From Holophagales bacterium (GTDB lineage Bacteria; Acidobacteriota; Thermoanaerobaculia; Multivoradales; Multivoraceae), in NCBI GenBank assembly GCA_009836625.1, contig VXVC01000012.1:132073-196072 (forward strand): 64,000 nt of DNA, read 5' to 3'. The translations under genes and the position numbers were made by a program. Under the pieces are notes generated by a model. It made no database searches. It was not told where the DNA came from and saw only the letters and a list, made by a program, of their open reading frames with translations. This document shows positions 61,325 to 64,000 of this stretch, in pieces. Each line of letters begins with the position of its first letter. Within the stretch, counting starts at the first letter, position 1.

Positions 61325-62283
61325 GCCATCGCCGCCCGTTCTTCCTCGTACGCCGCCCGTTCCTCCTCGTAGCCCTCGAAGGAGTGCTTGAGCGTCGCGT
61401 TGTTCAGAATCATCTCGGCCCGCGGTTCCTTCGATCTCGCGTCGAGGAATGTCGTCCTGACCCAGTTCGACTCCGTCCGCCGGCTCTCGCTCAGGGCAAC
61501 GATCTCGCGCTCCAGGAGGTAGTCCTGGCCGACGAAGAGAGGACCGTCGATCATCCGGATCTGCTGGCCGGCGAACAGGCCCAGGGCCGGTCCGCGGGTC
61601 GGGAAGCCGGCCTGACGGTTGGAGTAACCCGCGAGGACGCTGACCATCTCCAGCGGGATGATCGCGCGACCCCAGGGCGATGAGGCGCCCTCGTCCGCCG
61701 TGTACCACGGCGAGGGCTCGGTGATCTTGTCGAGCTTCTGATTCAGAGAGAAGGGATAGAGCTTGCCCATGTTCTGGTCGAAGTCCATCCGGACCTCCTC
61801 GAGTCCCTTGCCCTTCATTCCCACCTCGAGGTCACGCAGGACGACCAGGGGCCCGGGCGGCCGCAGACGGGACATCCGGGTGGCGAGCTCGGAGGACTCG
61901 ACGTCGCCGCGGATCGAGGCGGTTCCGATCAGCACCTCCGTGCCGTCTTCCTTCTCGGCACGGACGCGGACCTGGGTCTGGCCATTGGCGGGCTGTTCGA
62001 CGAAGGCGCGCACCTGCTCGCCCTCGACCACCATGTTCCTGTAGTGGGCGCTCAGGCAGCCGGTTTCGAACCACTCCTGCCCCCACAGGTCGTGGAGCAG
62101 GGGCACGAACTGGCTGAAGTGAGTCGGACCTTCGATCGGGCCGCCGGCCTGGAAGCCCATCTTCTCGGCCGTGGAGTCGTCGTGAATGGACAGGTGACCG
62201 CCGTACTCCTGCTCGGCGAGCATCTGTCTGGGGGTGCGCAGCGGTCCGCGGATGTAGGTCGGCGTGTCGAATGCCTCGGCCAT
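61321..62283 (-). CDS. Hotdog-fold protein, MaoC-like
   Basis: A 320-aa protein that looks like two hotdog units (residues ~10-150 and ~165-310), with GPTHFSQFVPLLHDL and HYRNMVVEGEQVRAFVEQP in the first. The usual MaoC Asp/His pair is not clear, so activity is unproven. The C-terminus carries a short repeat, YEEERAA twice (DNA 61327-61373). GAGGAG precedes ATG 62283. It heads the CoA-ligase/GNAT operon, so it probably handles an acyl-CoA. Confidence 0.65.
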   Translation of the reverse strand: MAEAFDTPTYIRGPLRTPRQMLAEQEYGGHLSIHDDSTAEKMGFQAGGPIEGPTHFSQFVPLLHDLWGQEWFETGCLSAHYRNMVVEGEQVRAFVEQPANGQTQVRVRAEKEDGTEVLIGTASIRGDVESSELATRMSRLRPPGPLVVLRDLEVGMKGKGLEEVRMDFDQNMGKLYPFSLNQKLDKITEPSPWYTADEGASSPWGRAIIPLEMVSVLAGYSNRQAGFPTRGPALGLFAGQQIRMIDGPLFVGQDYLLEREIVALSESRRTESNWVRTTFLDARSKEPRAEMILNNATLKHSFEGYEEERAAYEEERAAMA

Positions 62284-62431
62284 TCGGTTCTCCTCGCTTG
62301 GGAAGGGCGAAGTGTAGCGCCGTGAGATGATGAGGCGTGGCGAAGCCTCCCGGCGAGGATGTGGTCATCCGGAGCGTCGAGTCGGCGCTGGGTTCGCAGC
62401 GTTCCACCGCGCAAGCTACTAGGATCCCGCC

Positions 62432-63244
62432 ATGAGTCGGCTGGAGGTGCTTCTCGATGCAATGCGTCCGCTTCTGGAAGAACAGGGGGCCTACGGCGCC
62501 TGGCTCTTCGGGTCGCAAGCGCGGGGCACCGCGGATGCCGAGAGCGACATCGACCTGATCGTCGTGCAGCCGAGCGACGAGCCCAGGCCACTGCGCCGGC
62601 TGGCCTACTCCGAGGCGGTCGAGGCGGCGGGCGGGGCGGTGGATCTCCTGATCTACACGCCCGAGGAGTTCGAGGCGATGAGGTCGGCGGGACGGCCCTT
62701 TCTGGTGGATGCGCTCCTGGAGGCGAAGCCCGTTCACCTCGGAACGCCCTGGGGCGAACTCGTCGAGCGGGAGCTCCAGGAACTTCGTGGCGCCGGGGCG
62801 GCCTCGTTACCGACGCCGCCGGAAGTGGCGCGGGCCGAAGCCGAGCGGTGGCTTGGGCATGCCGAGTACGACCTCGGCTTTGCCCGCTACGCCTTTGACG
62901 GACGGCACTACAACCAGGCCTGCTTCTTCGCACAGCAGGCGGCGGAGAAGGCGGTCAAGTCGATCGCCTACGGCCTGGGCGAGCGCCGTGTGCGCACCCA
63001 CTCGCTGGTGGAAATGATCGATCGCTACGCGGAACGAGCCCCGGACCTGGTCGCGCTGCGTGGTTTGGGCAAGGGCCTGGACGTTCACTACGTCGAGGCC
63101 CGCTACCCGAACGGCCAGGACAGGGGCATACCGGCCGAGACCTACACCCGACAGATGGCGGAGGAAGCCCTCGAAGCGGCGGAACCGTTCGTGGCGGCGG
63201 CGACCGGCCGCGTGCAGGCGGAACCCGATGCCGATCAGGCCTAG
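62432..63244 (+). CDS. Fused MNT nucleotidyltransferase-HEPN protein
   Basis: A 270-aa fusion. The N-terminal MNT part (about 1-110) has GSQARGTADAESDIDL, with GS at residues 27-28, Asp39 and Asp41, and Asp70 as the third acid. The C-terminal HEPN part (about 128-255) has AQQAAEKAVKS and the RNase-type motif Arg185-x4-His190 (RRVRTH). MntA and HepT normally come as two genes, where the nucleotidyltransferase AMPylates and silences the HEPN toxin. Having both in one chain is uncommon. Its stop shares CTAG with the convergent gene. Confidence 0.85.
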   Translation: MSRLEVLLDAMRPLLEEQGAYGAWLFGSQARGTADAESDIDLIVVQPSDEPRPLRRLAYSEAVEAAGGAVDLLIYTPEEFEAMRSAGRPFLVDALLEAKPVHLGTPWGELVERELQELRGAGAASLPTPPEVARAEAERWLGHAEYDLGFARYAFDGRHYNQACFFAQQAAEKAVKSIAYGLGERRVRTHSLVEMIDRYAERAPDLVALRGLGKGLDVHYVEARYPNGQDRGIPAETYTRQMAEEALEAAEPFVAAATGRVQAEPDADQA

Positions 63245-63807
63245 CTGTCGGCCGTGATCCCCCGGGCGACCGCGGCGCGCACGGCCGCGCCCGCGGGCTT
63301 TCCGGAGACGGCGTCGACGGCCTGGAAGTCGAGGTTGCGGCCGCGTTCCACGTACTCGACCCAGTACGGGTAGGCGCACGGTTCGGAGCGAAGCAACCTG
63401 CCGCGTTCACGGCGGCGCTTGCCGCGAGCCGCCATCAGCAGCACGCGACCTGCGAAGTCGGCGGCCCGCTCCTCCGCTTCGGCTGGTTGGAGCGCAGGCG
63501 GAAGGGTCGCCGGTCCCGGTACGACCTCGAGACCGTCGAGTCGGATGTGCGCGGCCTGCCCGCTGAGCCGGCAGACGAGGACGGCGAGCTGCTTGCCCGG
63601 GTCGGAGCCGCTCTCGGGCGTGTATGTATCCGCGGCGGCCTCGAGCGTTTCGTAGACGACGAGCCAGTGAGGCAGGTAGAGAAGTTCGAAGGCGACCGGC
63701 CGCCCGCGCCGGAGTCGCCGCAGCCGGCCTCCTGCCAGCGTCTGGCGTGCTTCGTCGCCGGCGATCTTCGGCGTGATCGCCGGGGCGGGTTGTGGCGCCT
63801 CGCTCAG
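63241..63807 (-). CDS. Hypothetical protein with probable CTG start
   Basis: About 188 aa. The frame is clearly coding: FELLYLPHWLVVYETLEAAA and CAYPYWVEYVERGRNLDFQAV are well-formed protein segments and the third-base bias is strong. I do not recognise the family. The only in-frame ATG/GTG is far downstream, near 63450, and would remove most of the protein. CTG 63807 overlaps the previous gene's TGA by 4 bp (CTGA), the same layout as at 20276. That gives a natural start. Confidence 0.6.
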   Translation of the reverse strand: MSEAPQPAPAITPKIAGDEARQTLAGGRLRRLRRGRPVAFELLYLPHWLVVYETLEAAADTYTPESGSDPGKQLAVLVCRLSGQAAHIRLDGLEVVPGPATLPPALQPAEAEERAADFAGRVLLMAARGKRRRERGRLLRSEPCAYPYWVEYVERGRNLDFQAVDAVSGKPAGAAVRAAVARGITADS

Positions 63808-64000
63808 CGTTTTCCCGTCTGCTTTGAACGACCGCGGCTGCCGTAGAACATGAGGACGGCGGCCGCCAGCAGCAGGGCCGCCCCGGCGGCGGTGCTGAGC
63901 GCGAGATCGATCGTCTCGGCAGCGGAGAACCCCCCGATGAGAACCGGAATCGACAGCACCGCCAGAAACACGCCGAGGATGCGGGCGGTGGAGCGGTCGC
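63804..64000 (-). CDS. C-terminal end of a membrane protein (cut by window edge)
   Basis: Only about 64 residues lie in the window. They contain two hydrophobic segments (ARILGVFLAVLSIPVLIGGF and TAAGAALLLAAAVLMFY, the first shown in part), then a basic tail RGRSKQTGKR. The stop TGA at 63806-63804 overlaps the next gene's CTG. The family cannot be named from this end. Confidence 0.65.
   Translation of the reverse strand, partial: DRSTARILGVFLAVLSIPVLIGGFSAAETIDLALSTAAGAALLLAAAVLMFYGSRGRSKQTGKR

Noticed and set aside
1..64000. Prophage or integrative element
   Set aside because: No integrase, capsid, terminase or tRNA attachment site is seen. The less GC-rich patches are short and carry single genes.

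Overview
The window is GC-rich, densely packed bacterial chromosome. Both strands are used, in short runs of genes. Many neighbours overlap by exactly 4 bp (ATGA, GTGA, TTGA, possibly CTGA), and GTG and TTG starts are common. Gene content points to an aerobic, environmental heterotroph: heme A and heme O synthesis, several CoA-transferases and CoA-ligases, PHA storage, flavin-type monooxygenase-like proteins, outer-membrane/periplasmic lipoproteins, PQQ-type propellers, and secreted proteins with carboxypeptidase-regulatory-like and TPR repeats. This mix suits Acidobacteriota, but no rRNA or marker gene in the window proves it. I recognised no rRNA, tRNA, CRISPR array, insertion sequence or prophage.

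Layout. 0-6.5 kb (+): the end of a ThDP enzyme, methionine aminopeptidase, a secreted repeat protein, a class III CoA-transferase, then ctaA-ctaB. 6.5-10.7 kb (-): a VapBC-type toxin/antitoxin pair, a second CoA-transferase, a Nudix hydrolase, an LLM-class oxidoreductase and a small exported protein. 10.8-13.1 kb (-): UDP-glucose dehydrogenase plus UDP-glucuronate decarboxylase, which together make UDP-xylose. 13.3-16 kb: a small SEC-C protein, an SDR plus hotdog dehydratase pair, and phaR. 16.2-21.9 kb (+): a phasin-like gene, a short PHA-synthase partner, phaC, a GNAT, an acyl-CoA ligase and a BCCT transporter. A TGC/GCA-rich palindrome lies between phaR and the phasin-like gene.

21.9-24 kb is visibly less GC-rich and holds a TIR-like nucleotide-binding protein and a convergent RelE-like/Phd-like pair. 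24-33.6 kb carries a solute-binding lipoprotein, a thiolase-like protein, an AAA ATPase with a degenerate TOPRIM-like part, a sulfatase, an enoyl-CoA hydratase and a gamma-glutamyltransferase homologue. 33.6-36.2 kb is modABC. 36.2-46.7 kb has an MFS transporter, an M16 protease, acetoacetate-CoA ligase, a DoxX-like protein, two tandem PQQ-like propellers and a histone-deacetylase-family amidohydrolase.

46.7-49.6 kb is a second, less GC-rich accessory patch: an HPF-like protein, a 177-bp foldback element, an HNH endonuclease, a fragment of an LLM gene and a TPR protein. 49.6-63.8 kb returns to metabolic genes: an LLM oxidoreductase, a MalY/PatB-type aminotransferase, a TPR protein, an HExxH protease with an overlapping unknown gene, an MBL hydrolase, a GMC oxidoreductase with its subunit-3-like partner, and a GNAT/CoA-ligase/hotdog operon. 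The window ends with a fused MNT-HEPN protein and two genes running in from the right edge.

No single unmistakably new system stands out. The leads I think deserve follow-up are the two CTGA junctions where no ordinary start codon exists, the TIR-like and fused MNT-HEPN defence candidates, the foldback element next to the HNH gene, the unusual two-component PHA synthase, and two enzymes whose catalytic residue appears substituted (CoA-transferase His200; gamma-glutamyltransferase Ser418).
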